Assembly (NCBI GenBank): GCA_002427525.1
Contig: DIRP01000012.1
Coordinates: 64,270-128,269 of the forward strand
Length of the DNA stretch: 64,000 nt
Reading direction: 5' to 3'
From: Bacteroidales bacterium UBA5433
Lineage (GTDB): Bacteria > Bacteroidota > Bacteroidia > Bacteroidales > UBA932
Shown here piece after piece: positions 23,731 to 32,494 of the stretch. The translations under genes were made by a program, and so were the position numbers. Position 1 is the first letter of the stretch. Each line of letters starts with the position of its first letter. The notes beneath the pieces were generated by a model. The model saw nothing but the letters and a program-made list of their open reading frames with translations, made no database searches and was not told the DNA's origin.

Positions 23731-25572
23731 ATGTACGACATTATTGAGCTTAGCAACAAGGCTATGGAAGAGCTCCATAGAATTGCAGAGGCATTGGGTA
23801 TCAAGAAATTGGAATCTTATGCAAAAAATGACCTGATTTATCAGATTTTAGATGTGCAAGCAGAGACAGGAGCTTCTGCTGCATCTGACAAGAATAATCC
23901 TAAAATAAAAACACAAGTTCCGAAACCGGCAAAAGATTCCAAAAACGTAAAGGAGACCCGGCCGGCAGAGCAAAAACCTGCCCCGGCAGCAAAGAAAGCT
24001 GCTGAGGATAAAAAACCTGCAGAAGACAAGAAACCTGCAGAAGACAAGAAAGTAGTTGAGGATAAGAAGGCAGCTGATGCAAAGAAAGCGGCGGATGCAA
24101 AGAAGGCAGCTGATGCAAAAAAAGCTACTGACGCAAAGACTGCGGCAGAAGAGAAATCCGTTGCTGACGGCAAACCTGTTGCCGGAGCAAAGCCTGCTGA
24201 AGCAAAGCAAGCAGGAGGGGCAAAAGCAGAACAAAAAGGGCTTTTTGAGGAAGAAACTAAACCGGAGGCAACCTCGGCAAAACCGGAGGCTGATCCGGAA
24301 GTAAAGAAAGCCGTAAGACCCAGGGGAAGGCCCAGAAAAACAGAAGAACCCGAAAAGAAAGAAACAAAGAAAGAAGAGGAGTCAACAGGTGCTCGTCAAA
24401 CGGGAACGCATGCCGGTCAGCCGCATCAGGAACCCGTAGCCAAGAAACCGGAATACGAAGGCGTGGTCAAAGCCATCGGTGTATTGGAAATGATGCCGGA
24501 CGGATACGGATTCCTCCGTTCTTCTGATTACAACTACCTGAATTCTCCGGATGATATTTACCTGTCTCAGCAACAAATCAAAATGTACGGGCTTAAGACC
24601 GGTGACACAGTAAGTGGAGAAATCCGGCCTCCCAAAGAAAACGAAAAGTTCTTTCCTTTGGTTAAGATTCATGAAATCAACGGACGCCATCCTGAATTTA
24701 TTCGTGACAGGGTACCGTTTGATTTTTTGACGCCTCTTTTTCCGGATAAAAAATTTGATATTACTTCGAACAATCATAATACGTTGTCAAACAGGGTGGT
24801 GGACCTGTTTACACCTATCGGGAAAGGACAACGTGGGTTGATTGTGGCTCAGCCTAAAACCGGAAAGACCGTATTGCTGCAATCCCTGGCAAATGCTATA
24901 GCAGACAACAACCCCGAGGTATATATGATTGTTCTGCTCATTGATGAACGTCCGGAAGAGGTGACCGATATGGCACGTAATGTAAAAGCCGAGGTGATTG
25001 CCTCTACCTTTGACGAATCTGCAGAACGTCACGTGAAAGTAGCCGGGATTGTTTTGGAGAAGGCAAAACGTTTGGTGGAATGCGGACACGATGTGGTTAT
25101 TTTGCTGGATAGCATTACCCGTCTGGCAAGAGCCTTTAATACCGTTCAACCCGCCAGTGGTAAAGTTCTGAGCGGAGGAGTAGATGCCAACGCATTGCAA
25201 AAACCGAAACGATTCTTTGGGGCTGCCAGAAATATTGAGAACGGAGGATCGCTTACTATCCTGGCCACAGCTCTGATTGATACAGGCTCTAAGATGGATG
25301 AAGTGATTTTTGAGGAATTTAAAGGAACAGGTAATTTGGAATTGCAACTTGACAGGAAACTTTCCAACAAACGCATTTTCCCGGCTGTGGACGTAACGCT
25401 CAGTTCTACCCGGCGTGAAGATTTGCTCATGGATAAAGACAAACTGAACCGTCTCTGGATTTTACGTAATTATCTGGCAGACATGAATTCCGTTGAAGCT
25501 ATGGAGTTCATGAAAGACCGGTTGGTAAGAACGCAGGATAACGATGAGTTTCTAATCACCATGAACCAATAA
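23731..25572 (+). CDS. rho: Transcription termination factor Rho with long low-complexity insert
   Basis: A 613-residue Rho, far longer than the about 420 of E. coli. An N-terminal Rho_N helix-extended region (about 1-42) is followed by a lysine/alanine/glutamate-rich disordered insert (about 50-240) holding eight hexad repeats (residues 91-138). The RNA-binding cold-shock-like domain reads GVLEMMPDGYGFLRSSDYNYL. The hexameric ATPase has Walker A PKTGKT (about 375-380), LIDERPEEVTDM and VILLDSITRLARA. Rho terminates transcription of untranslated RNA. Similar inserted disordered regions are known in Bacteroides Rho and can drive condensate formation there. The 3' end overlaps the convergent exporter gene by 17 bp. 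Confidence 0.97.
   Translation: MYDIIELSNKAMEELHRIAEALGIKKLESYAKNDLIYQILDVQAETGASAASDKNNPKIKTQVPKPAKDSKNVKETRPAEQKPAPAAKKAAEDKKPAEDKKPAEDKKVVEDKKAADAKKAADAKKAADAKKATDAKTAAEEKSVADGKPVAGAKPAEAKQAGGAKAEQKGLFEEETKPEATSAKPEADPEVKKAVRPRGRPRKTEEPEKKETKKEEESTGARQTGTHAGQPHQEPVAKKPEYEGVVKAIGVLEMMPDGYGFLRSSDYNYLNSPDDIYLSQQQIKMYGLKTGDTVSGEIRPPKENEKFFPLVKIHEINGRHPEFIRDRVPFDFLTPLFPDKKFDITSNNHNTLSNRVVDLFTPIGKGQRGLIVAQPKTGKTVLLQSLANAIADNNPEVYMIVLLIDERPEEVTDMARNVKAEVIASTFDESAERHVKVAGIVLEKAKRLVECGHDVVILLDSITRLARAFNTVQPASGKVLSGGVDANALQKPKRFFGAARNIENGGSLTILATALIDTGSKMDEVIFEEFKGTGNLELQLDRKLSNKRIFPAVDVTLSSTRREDLLMDKDKLNRLWILRNYLADMNSVEAMEFMKDRLVRTQDNDEFLITMNQ
24001..24144 (+). repeat. Tandem 18-bp repeats coding for hexapeptides in rho
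   Basis: Eight consecutive 18-bp units encode AEDKKP, AEDKKP, AEDKKV, VEDKKA, ADAKKA, ADAKKA, ADAKKA and TDAKTA. The units differ by synonymous and conservative changes, so they are an old or drifting repeat rather than a recent perfect expansion. Confidence 0.85.
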
Positions 25573-26623
25573 ACCGGATACCTGCTGTTACCAACAGCGC
25601 AAGAAAAATTTTTAAGGCTTTGGCAAGAACAAAGCCTTTTTTTGTTTCTGCCAGCAGGGGCAGCCCGGCATGGCCTTCCTGAACAATACTGTTGGCCAGA
25701 AGTATGCTGAAGGGAATGGTCCCTGTGGCAAAGAGGGTAACGAAAACAAGATGAGGACCCGAGGTGGGGATGATTCCAATCAAAATGGCCACTGATAAGA
25801 CTACCCAGTATTGTTCGTTGATCCACCGGGTAATATCCAGATTCCCAACAAGAAAATGAATAACAAGCAATGTTCCAAAAGTCCATATCAGGATTTTTAG
25901 AAAATGGTGTTTTACAATATGGTTCCAGATATGTTCTTCAATAAAATGACGTGTTGAAAACAACGTAAAAATCAGGGTGATAAGTGATAATCCGGCGAAA
26001 ATCAGGTTCAACCATTTTTCAGAAAAAATGGAATGGTGTAAGTGCTCATGACCGTGGTGCTCATGTTCCAGAAATCCGGCAGAAATGCCGATAATAAACA
26101 CAAGCAATCCAAAAAGCAGGATCAGCCGCCTGGAACCCGGCCTTTTCAGGTTGTCACGCAAGTTTCCCCATACGCTCAAATGTTTATGATCTCCGTGTTC
26201 GGGTGTATGAATCTGGAACTTTTCCGGACAGCAGGGAGACAGGGCGTTGGGTACAAATTTATTGGTCAGCAAACCTGCCGCAATGGACAGTACAAAAAGA
26301 ACTGCGAAAAGGATAAGGGCTTCTTTAGGTATGATGGCCAGCATGAGAAAGGCCTCGTCACCGGCAGTTGCTACCATCATGGCAACTAGTGCTCCAAAGG
26401 AAATCAGATTGTGTGTATAGAGACTTACCACCACAAAACCCCCGCTGCACCCGGGCAGTACTCCCAGCAAGGCGGAAAGGATGATTTGCAGGAAGGGCTT
26501 GTTTTGTAACTTTTCCAAAGCAGATCCTTTGCTGGTGATGTTGATGTATTCAATAAAAATCATCATCACAACCACAAGCCCGGTAATAAGAACACTCTGT
26601 TTGATGATTTCAAGTAACCACAT
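25556..26623 (-). CDS. Putative multi-helix metal exporter (ArsP_2-like)
   Basis: A 355-residue integral membrane protein with about ten hydrophobic helices arranged in two halves (first half roughly 8-135, second half roughly 160-350). Repeated glycine/proline loops LLGVLPGCSGGFVVVSLY and LIGIIPTSGPHLVFV mark the two halves and resemble substrate-gating segments. Two loops are rich in histidine: HTPEHGDHKH (about 143-152) and HEHHGHEHLHH (about 186-196), suggesting metal binding. The layout fits the family labelled putative manganese transporter or arsenic efflux protein (ArsP_2); the substrate cannot be read from sequence. The 3' end overlaps rho by 17 bp. Confidence 0.75.
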   Translation of the reverse strand: MWLLEIIKQSVLITGLVVVMMIFIEYINITSKGSALEKLQNKPFLQIILSALLGVLPGCSGGFVVVSLYTHNLISFGALVAMMVATAGDEAFLMLAIIPKEALILFAVLFVLSIAAGLLTNKFVPNALSPCCPEKFQIHTPEHGDHKHLSVWGNLRDNLKRPGSRRLILLFGLLVFIIGISAGFLEHEHHGHEHLHHSIFSEKWLNLIFAGLSLITLIFTLFSTRHFIEEHIWNHIVKHHFLKILIWTFGTLLVIHFLVGNLDITRWINEQYWVVLSVAILIGIIPTSGPHLVFVTLFATGTIPFSILLANSIVQEGHAGLPLLAETKKGFVLAKALKIFLALLVTAGIRFIGSW

Positions 26624-26643
26624 AGGTTGTATGTTTAATGAAA

Positions 26644-27723
26644 TTACAAGAGTTTTAACAGTTCAGATGCAGCGCTGAATGAATCTGTTTTACCTTCCCT
26701 TACTTTTTTTTCCATTTCCGGTAATGCGTTTTTTATACGGGGATTGTTATAAAAACGGGTCAGTAAATGGTCGTCTACACTCTCGCGCATCCAATGAACA
26801 GATTGCTCTGCGCGTTGTTTATAAAAGAATTTGTTGCCTTTAGTCAATTGCATGTATTCCTGAATGGTGGTGTATATCTTCTCCATTCCTGTATTTTCTA
26901 AAGAAGAAGCGGTGAGAACGGTAGGGGTCCAGCCCGAAGGACTGGATGGGAAGAGCTGCAGGGCTCCCTGATACAACACTTTGGCCTGCATGGCTTTTTC
27001 TATGTTGCTTCCGTCTGCTTTATGGATAACCAGCAGGTCGGACATTTCCATAATACCCCGCTTAATGCCCTGCAGACCGTCACCGGCACCGGTAAGCATA
27101 AGCAACAGAAAAAAGTCTGTCATGGAATGGACGGCGGTTTCAGACTGGCCAACACCTACCGTTTCAATAAAAACCGTATCAAATCCGGCTGCTTCACAGA
27201 GGATTACAGATTCTCTGGTCTTGCGGGCAACGCCTCCCAGGGAGCCTCCGCTGGGAGATGGCCTGATAAATGCCCGGGGGTCGTTGGCCAACGTTTCCAT
27301 ACGGGTTTTATCTCCCAGAATACTTCCTTTAGTTTTCCCGCTGCTGGGGTCAATGGCAAGTACCGCCAACTTGTGTCCGACGCTTGTAAGATGCTTTCCA
27401 AAGGTTTCAATAAACGTACTTTTTCCAACACCCGGAACGCCGGTGATGCCAATTCTGATGGAATTACCTGAGTAGGGCAGGCAGGCAGAGATCAAATCCC
27501 CGGCTTTTTCCCTGTCTTTTTCCAGCGTGCTTTCTACCAGTGTAATGGCTTGCGCCAACAAGGGTGTGCTTCCGTTGCGGATTCCTTCAAGAAGAGCCGT
27601 TGTACTCAGGCTTTTCTCCGGTCTTTTTTTCAGGATTTGAAAAGCCCTGGGGTTAATTGCCGGAGGTTGCGCTATTCCTTTGTTCACAATTAAGGCAGAG
27701 TTGCTGTTCTTGGGGGAATCCAT
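26644..27723 (-). CDS. meaB: Methylmalonyl-CoA mutase-associated GTPase
   Basis: A 359-residue G3E P-loop GTPase of the MeaB/ArgK family. Motifs are Walker A GVPGVGKSTFIE (about 117-128), AIDPSSGKTKGSILGDKTRM, the switch region FIETVGVGQSET and the base-recognition NKXD-like IHKADGSN. MeaB protects and loads the B12-dependent methylmalonyl-CoA mutase used in the succinate-propionate pathway. The mutase genes are not in this window. The gene begins 9 bp after the DUF1573 gene and precedes the exporter gene by 20 bp on the same strand. Confidence 0.93.
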   Translation of the reverse strand: MDSPKNSNSALIVNKGIAQPPAINPRAFQILKKRPEKSLSTTALLEGIRNGSTPLLAQAITLVESTLEKDREKAGDLISACLPYSGNSIRIGITGVPGVGKSTFIETFGKHLTSVGHKLAVLAIDPSSGKTKGSILGDKTRMETLANDPRAFIRPSPSGGSLGGVARKTRESVILCEAAGFDTVFIETVGVGQSETAVHSMTDFFLLLMLTGAGDGLQGIKRGIMEMSDLLVIHKADGSNIEKAMQAKVLYQGALQLFPSSPSGWTPTVLTASSLENTGMEKIYTTIQEYMQLTKGNKFFYKQRAEQSVHWMRESVDDHLLTRFYNNPRIKNALPEMEKKVREGKTDSFSAASELLKLL

Positions 27724-27732
27724 GGTGGTTAT

Positions 27733-28809
27733 CTATTTTATATGCCCGTAAACCAACAGATTTATTGTAGGTCTGGAAGGTGCGTTGGTAGTCAGACTTA
27801 TGGTGTAAATTACTTCATCCGGTTCTTTTGTCGCCTGGCCGGGAATGATTACTCTTATGGGAGTCTCTGCTCCGGGGGCTACCTGCCGGTTCATGGTGAT
27901 TTCAATTTCCGGATGGCTGGTGTCAATGGCGTATATGATCAACGGGGTTTTTCCTTTGTTAAAAAGAATGAAATCTGCCGTAATTGTTGATCCGGCAGCA
28001 ACAATTGAAAAATCTACAGCACTTTTGTTCATCTGCGGAATGGGAGCCTTTGCTTTTTCGTCTTTGCTAAGGCCGTCAGGATTCATTTTTATAGCTGCTT
28101 TTACGGTAAGTACGTGCCTCGGGTCTTCCTTTCCGTTGATGATCAGCCGGGCATGGAAGGTGGCATCTCCCCATATTTCTTGTTGCCGGGTATCAACGCC
28201 ATAGCAAATAAATCCTTTTTCTCCGGGGTCCAGTCGTCCGGAAGGTATTTGAATTGTCAGGTTGGGGTGGTCGCTTGTTGCTTTCAAAAAAACAGGTTTC
28301 TTTCCTGTATTGATGATTTCAACAGAGTCGGTTTTTCTCATTCCCTGGCGGATTTGGCCCAGTTCCAGGTCTTTTTTTCGGAGCCTTACAGGGCCCATAA
28401 CTACCGGATGTGTCTGTTCAACAGAGACTTTTTTGGGGTGTACCACCCCACGAATTCTTAAAACATAGGGACGGGGGAACCCTGCCAGATAAACAGATAA
28501 CGATTTTTCAAAAGGATAGGGGCCCAGGTTGTTGTTGAAAGTAACGGTAATATTCCCGGTGGCTCCGGGATTGACAGGTTCCCGTGTCCAGTCCGGAGCC
28601 GCACAGCCGCACGAAGAAATAACACTTTGAATTATAACAGGTTTGTCCCATTTGTTTGTAAATACAAATGTATGCGTTTTTGGTCCGTCTTGTATGGTAA
28701 AATCACCAAAATCATGAACCATTTTATCAAAAACCACCCGGTTGTCTTCCTGTTCCTGAGGGGAACTTTGGAACAAAACGGCAGCAAGCAATAAAAGAAG
28801 CAGTTTCAT
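27733..28809 (-). CDS. Exported DUF1573-domain protein
   Basis: A 358-residue secreted protein. A signal peptide (MKLLLLLLAAVLFQSS) is followed by a DUF1573 domain with the hallmark DKMVHDFGDF and VISSCGCAAPDWTREPVNPG (about 55-74), then two further immunoglobulin-like repeats (KPVFLKATSDHPNL..., KTPLIIYAIDTSHPEI...). Proteins of this kind are very common in Bacteroidota and carry ASH/PapD-like folds; their function is mostly unknown, probably in the periplasm or at the cell surface. It is the first gene of a minus-strand group with meaB and the putative exporter. Confidence 0.85.
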   Translation of the reverse strand: MKLLLLLLAAVLFQSSPQEQEDNRVVFDKMVHDFGDFTIQDGPKTHTFVFTNKWDKPVIIQSVISSCGCAAPDWTREPVNPGATGNITVTFNNNLGPYPFEKSLSVYLAGFPRPYVLRIRGVVHPKKVSVEQTHPVVMGPVRLRKKDLELGQIRQGMRKTDSVEIINTGKKPVFLKATSDHPNLTIQIPSGRLDPGEKGFICYGVDTRQQEIWGDATFHARLIINGKEDPRHVLTVKAAIKMNPDGLSKDEKAKAPIPQMNKSAVDFSIVAAGSTITADFILFNKGKTPLIIYAIDTSHPEIEITMNRQVAPGAETPIRVIIPGQATKEPDEVIYTISLTTNAPSRPTINLLVYGHIK

Positions 28810-28854
28810 ACTACAAAACTTGACTATTTACAAAGGTAGTAAGAATTTAATTCA

Positions 28855-28862
28855 TATATTTG
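28855..28862 (+). promoter_or_regulatory. Promoter -7 box for the ferredoxin gene
   Basis: TATATTTG matches TAnnTTTG, 33 bases upstream of the ferredoxin ATG. No clear -33 element at the usual spacing was seen. Confidence 0.6.
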
Positions 28863-28895
28863 CAGCATTATTTACAACTAACAGTCACTTTTACC

Positions 28896-29063
28896 ATGGC
28901 ACACAGAATTACTGAAAACTGCATAGCATGTGGAACGTGTATTGATGAATGTCCCGTAGAAGCTATATCTTCCGGTGATATTTATGTGATTGATGCAGAT
29001 GAATGCATTGATTGTGGGGCTTGTGCTGCAGTATGTCCGGTCGGCGCTATTGAAGCCGAATAA
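28896..29063 (+). CDS. Two-cluster [4Fe-4S] ferredoxin
   Basis: A 55-residue clostridial-type ferredoxin. Two clusters are bound by CIACGTCIDECP (about 9-20) and CIDCGACAAVCP (about 37-48), each with the CxxCxxCxxxCP pattern. The start chosen is the ATG giving MAHRITENC; an in-frame ATG 12 codons upstream overlaps the promoter and is unlikely. It is a single-gene unit with its own promoter and terminator. Such ferredoxins carry low-potential electrons between pyruvate oxidation and hydrogenase, which suits the hydrogenase genes at 4252-8722, although the link is inferred. Confidence 0.95.
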   Translation: MAHRITENCIACGTCIDECPVEAISSGDIYVIDADECIDCGACAAVCPVGAIEAE

Positions 29064-29086
29064 TTTTAGATCTTCGGATGATCTTA

Positions 29087-29122
29087 AAAGAGACTGACCA
29101 AAACGTGTCAGTCTCTTTTTTT
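29087..29122 (+). terminator. Rho-independent terminator of the ferredoxin gene
   Basis: A 12-bp stem (AAAGAGACTGAC at 29087-29098, GTCAGTCTCTTT at 29107-29118) with an 8-base loop is followed by T residues. It lies 23 bp after the ferredoxin stop. Confidence 0.9.
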
Positions 29123-29149
29123 ACGGGCAAAAGATTGGCAAGAATAATG

Positions 29150-29157
29150 TACCTTTG
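29150..29157 (+). promoter_or_regulatory. Promoter -7 box for secA
   Basis: TACCTTTG matches TAnnTTTG, 33 bases before the secA start and just after the ferredoxin terminator. Confidence 0.6.
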
Positions 29158-29190
29158 TAAGTTACAAGTTCAAGATTTAAGATTTCAAAT

Positions 29191-32100
29191 ATGGCTTCTT
29201 TTATAAAAGTTATTGGAAAGATTTTTGGATCCAAGGCAGACAGGGACCTCAAACAACTTAACCCCTACCTGGAAAAAATAAAAAAGGAATACGAAAGGAT
29301 TGATGTATTAGACCACGATGGTTTGCGGGCAGAAACGCAGAAAATCAAGGAGACCATCCGTGATTACATTGCAGATGACGAAAAGCAGAAAGCTGCGTTA
29401 AGGGAACAGCTGGAGGATGTAGACATTGAATTGGAGAAAAAAGAAGCCCTGGCTACTGAGGTAGATAAACTCACAAAGAAAATAGACGAAAAGATAGAGG
29501 AGGTTCTGGAACGTGTACTTCCCCAAGCCTTTGCCATTATGAAATCTACTGCCAGACGTTTTTACGAAAACAAAACGCTGGAGGTGACAGCTACTGAATT
29601 TGACCGTCAGTTGTCCACAAAAAAAGATCACGTAGAAATTCACAAAGACAAAGCTGTTTGGCACAACTCGTGGATGGCCGGTGGAAATATGATAACCTGG
29701 GACATGATCCATTACGATGTACAGCTCATTGGCGGGGTGGTGCTCCATGAGGGAAAAATTGCCGAGATGGCCACCGGGGAAGGAAAAACGCTGGTGGCTA
29801 CCCTTCCGGTCTTTTTGAATGCTCTGGCAGGCAAGGGGGTGCACGTAGTTACGGTGAACGATTACCTTTCCAGACGTGACTCGGAATGGATGGGGCCTCT
29901 TTATGAATTTCATGGGCTCAAAGTGGATTGCCTGGATAAACACCAGCCCAATTCAGAGGAACGCCGTAGAGCATACCGAGCCGATATTACCTTTGGAACA
30001 AACAACGAATTTGGCTTTGATTACCTGCGCGACAACATGGCCATCAATGCTGAAGATCTGGTCCAGAGAAAGCACCATTATGCCATTGTGGACGAAGTAG
30101 ACTCGGTTCTGGTGGACGATGCCCGTACTCCGTTGATAATCTCCGGTCCCGTTGCCAAAGGTGAAGATCAGCAGTTTAATGAATTCCGGCCTATTGTGGA
30201 ACAGTTGTACTCGGCACAGCGGTCGCTTGTTCAACAACTGTTGGCAGAAGCGCGGCGGCTGATTGAAGAAGGAGATGAGGAAAATGGGGGTAAGCTGTTG
30301 CTCAGAGCCTTTAAGGGGCTTCCAAAATATACGCCTCTTATTAAATACCTGAGCGAAACGGGTATTAAGCAATTGTTGCAGAAAACAGAGAATTTTTATA
30401 TGCAGGACAACAACAAGCAAATGCACCTGATAACAGACGACTTGTATTTTGTTATTGAGGAGCAGCACCGCTCTGTTGATCTGACAGAAAAAGGACACGA
30501 TTTGATTGCCAAAAGGGTAAGTGATCCTGCGTTTTTCATTCTTCCGGACATTGGTACGGCTATATCTGAATTGGAAAAAACAGACAAGAGTCCGCAGGAA
30601 AAGGCAACAGCAAAAGACGAGTTACTGGGTGAGTATGCCATCAAATCCGAAAGGGTACATACGGTCAACCAGCTGCTGAAGGCATACGCTATGTTTGATA
30701 AAGACGTAGAGTATATTGTGGCGGATAATAAAATTAAGATAGTTGACGAGCAGACGGGGCGGGTTTTGGAAGGCAGGCGGTATTCGGATGGGCTGCATCA
30801 GGCTATAGAGGCTAAGGAGCGTGTAAAAGTAGAAGCGGCTACCCAGACATTTGCTACCATTACGCTACAGAATTATTTCAGAATGTACCATAAACTGGCC
30901 GGTATGACGGGAACAGCAGAAACAGAGGCCGGTGAATTCTGGTCTATCTATAAGCTGGATGTGGTGGTCATTCCAACCAACCGTCCGGTGGTACGGATTG
31001 ACGAAGACGATCTGATATATAAAACAAAGCGAGAAAAATACAACGCTGTAATTGATAAGATTACCGAGTTGACAAAAGCCGGCCGGCCGGTTCTTGTAGG
31101 TACTACTTCTGTGGAAGTATCGGAGTTGCTGAGCCGTATGCTGAAGATGCGGGGCATTCAACACGATGTGCTGAATGCCAAGCAACATGCCCGGGAAGCC
31201 GATATTGTAGCAGGGGCGGGACATGCAGGGGCTGTCACTATAGCTACAAATATGGCCGGTAGGGGAACGGATATCAAATTGCGGGAAGGCGTGAAGGAAG
31301 CGGGAGGTTTGGCTATTATTGGAACAGAACGCCACGACAGCCGTCGGGTGGACAGGCAGTTACGCGGACGGGCAGGCCGTCAGGGAGACCCCGGCTCATC
31401 TGTTTTCTTTGTTTCTCTGGAAGACGATTTAATGCGGCTTTTTGGCAGCGGAAGGATTGCTTCTGTGGTGGACAAGATGGGCATGCAGGATGGAGAAGTA
31501 TTACAGCACTCCATGTTGTCCAGTTCCATTGAGAGGGCACAGAAAAAGGTGGAAGAAAACAACTTTGGTGTCAGAAAAAGGCTTTTGGAATACGACGACG
31601 TAATGAATTCACAACGGGAGGTCATTTATACGCGGCGCCGCAATGCTTTGTACGGAGAACGGGTAGATGTGGACGTAGCCAATATGATGTCGGACTTTGC
31701 TGAAGCCTTTGCCCAACAGATGGACGGGGTAGATTTTGATGAGTTTAACCATGAGCTTATCCGTCAGATTTCCATCGAATGTGGATTTGACAGGGAAACA
31801 TTCAAAGACAGCAATATAGCCGAGTTGTCCGGATTGTTGTCAGAACAAATCCATAAATCCTACAACCGCCGGGCCGATGTTTTGGTTGCACAGGCGTGGC
31901 CCATTATGAAAAATATATACGAAACCCAGCGAGCTACGTATGAAAATGTAGTAGTTCCTGTGGGTGACGGAAAGCGGATTTATCAGGTAATTGTGAACCT
32001 GAAAAAGGCGTACGAAAGCAAAGGCAGGGAATTGCTACGGGCTATCAATAAAACTATAAACCTGATAATGATAGATGAATACTGGAAAGAACATCTTAGG

Positions 32101-32469
32101 GATATGGATGATTTGAAGCAATCCGTTCAAAGTGCTACGTACGAACAGAAAGATCCGTTATTGGTATATAAGTTTGAGAGTTTCAATCTCTTTAGCCAGA
32201 TGTTGGAGAAAATTGCACGCGACGTACTTTCTTTCTTGCTTAAGGCACATATTCCGCTGCGACAAAATCAGGACAGGCTGGATAAGGCAGACAGCGAGAG
32301 AAGGACAGATATGAGCCAGACACAAACATCACGTCCGGATATGCTGACACAATCGGCAGAGCCCCGGTCCAATGCTCCTGTCCATGTGGAAAAACAAGTG
32401 GGAAGAAACGATCCCTGTCCTTGCGGCAGCGGGAAAAAATTCAAACAGTGTCACGGCAAAAACGTTTAA
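29191..32469 (+). CDS. secA: Preprotein translocase ATPase SecA
   Basis: A 1092-residue motor that drives protein export through SecYEG. It has Walker A MATGEGKTLVAT (about 191-202), the DEVDS Walker B motif, and helicase motifs such as TNMAGRGTDIKL and RQLRGRAGRQGDPGSS. The C-terminal zinc-binding motif CPCGSGKKFKQCHG is present. The chain is longer than E. coli SecA (901) because of an N-terminal charged insert (about 55-115) and an extra segment in the preprotein-binding region (about 325-400), as usual in Bacteroidota. It is followed 25 bp later by lpdA, which may share its transcript. Confidence 0.97.
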   Translation: MASFIKVIGKIFGSKADRDLKQLNPYLEKIKKEYERIDVLDHDGLRAETQKIKETIRDYIADDEKQKAALREQLEDVDIELEKKEALATEVDKLTKKIDEKIEEVLERVLPQAFAIMKSTARRFYENKTLEVTATEFDRQLSTKKDHVEIHKDKAVWHNSWMAGGNMITWDMIHYDVQLIGGVVLHEGKIAEMATGEGKTLVATLPVFLNALAGKGVHVVTVNDYLSRRDSEWMGPLYEFHGLKVDCLDKHQPNSEERRRAYRADITFGTNNEFGFDYLRDNMAINAEDLVQRKHHYAIVDEVDSVLVDDARTPLIISGPVAKGEDQQFNEFRPIVEQLYSAQRSLVQQLLAEARRLIEEGDEENGGKLLLRAFKGLPKYTPLIKYLSETGIKQLLQKTENFYMQDNNKQMHLITDDLYFVIEEQHRSVDLTEKGHDLIAKRVSDPAFFILPDIGTAISELEKTDKSPQEKATAKDELLGEYAIKSERVHTVNQLLKAYAMFDKDVEYIVADNKIKIVDEQTGRVLEGRRYSDGLHQAIEAKERVKVEAATQTFATITLQNYFRMYHKLAGMTGTAETEAGEFWSIYKLDVVVIPTNRPVVRIDEDDLIYKTKREKYNAVIDKITELTKAGRPVLVGTTSVEVSELLSRMLKMRGIQHDVLNAKQHAREADIVAGAGHAGAVTIATNMAGRGTDIKLREGVKEAGGLAIIGTERHDSRRVDRQLRGRAGRQGDPGSSVFFVSLEDDLMRLFGSGRIASVVDKMGMQDGEVLQHSMLSSSIERAQKKVEENNFGVRKRLLEYDDVMNSQREVIYTRRRNALYGERVDVDVANMMSDFAEAFAQQMDGVDFDEFNHELIRQISIECGFDRETFKDSNIAELSGLLSEQIHKSYNRRADVLVAQAWPIMKNIYETQRATYENVVVPVGDGKRIYQVIVNLKKAYESKGRELLRAINKTINLIMIDEYWKEHLRDMDDLKQSVQSATYEQKDPLLVYKFESFNLFSQMLEKIARDVLSFLLKAHIPLRQNQDRLDKADSERRTDMSQTQTSRPDMLTQSAEPRSNAPVHVEKQVGRNDPCPCGSGKKFKQCHGKNV

Positions 32470-32494
32470 TTTATTTCATACAAGTTCTAATTTT

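Noticed and set aside
24001..24144. Short regular repeats that might be a CRISPR array
   Set aside because: Units are 18 bp without spacers, in frame inside rho, and encode hexapeptides.
23841..24173. Alanine/serine/phenylalanine-rich minus-strand frames opposite rho
   Set aside because: They arise from the low-complexity repeats of the rho insert read backwards; no start context or homology.
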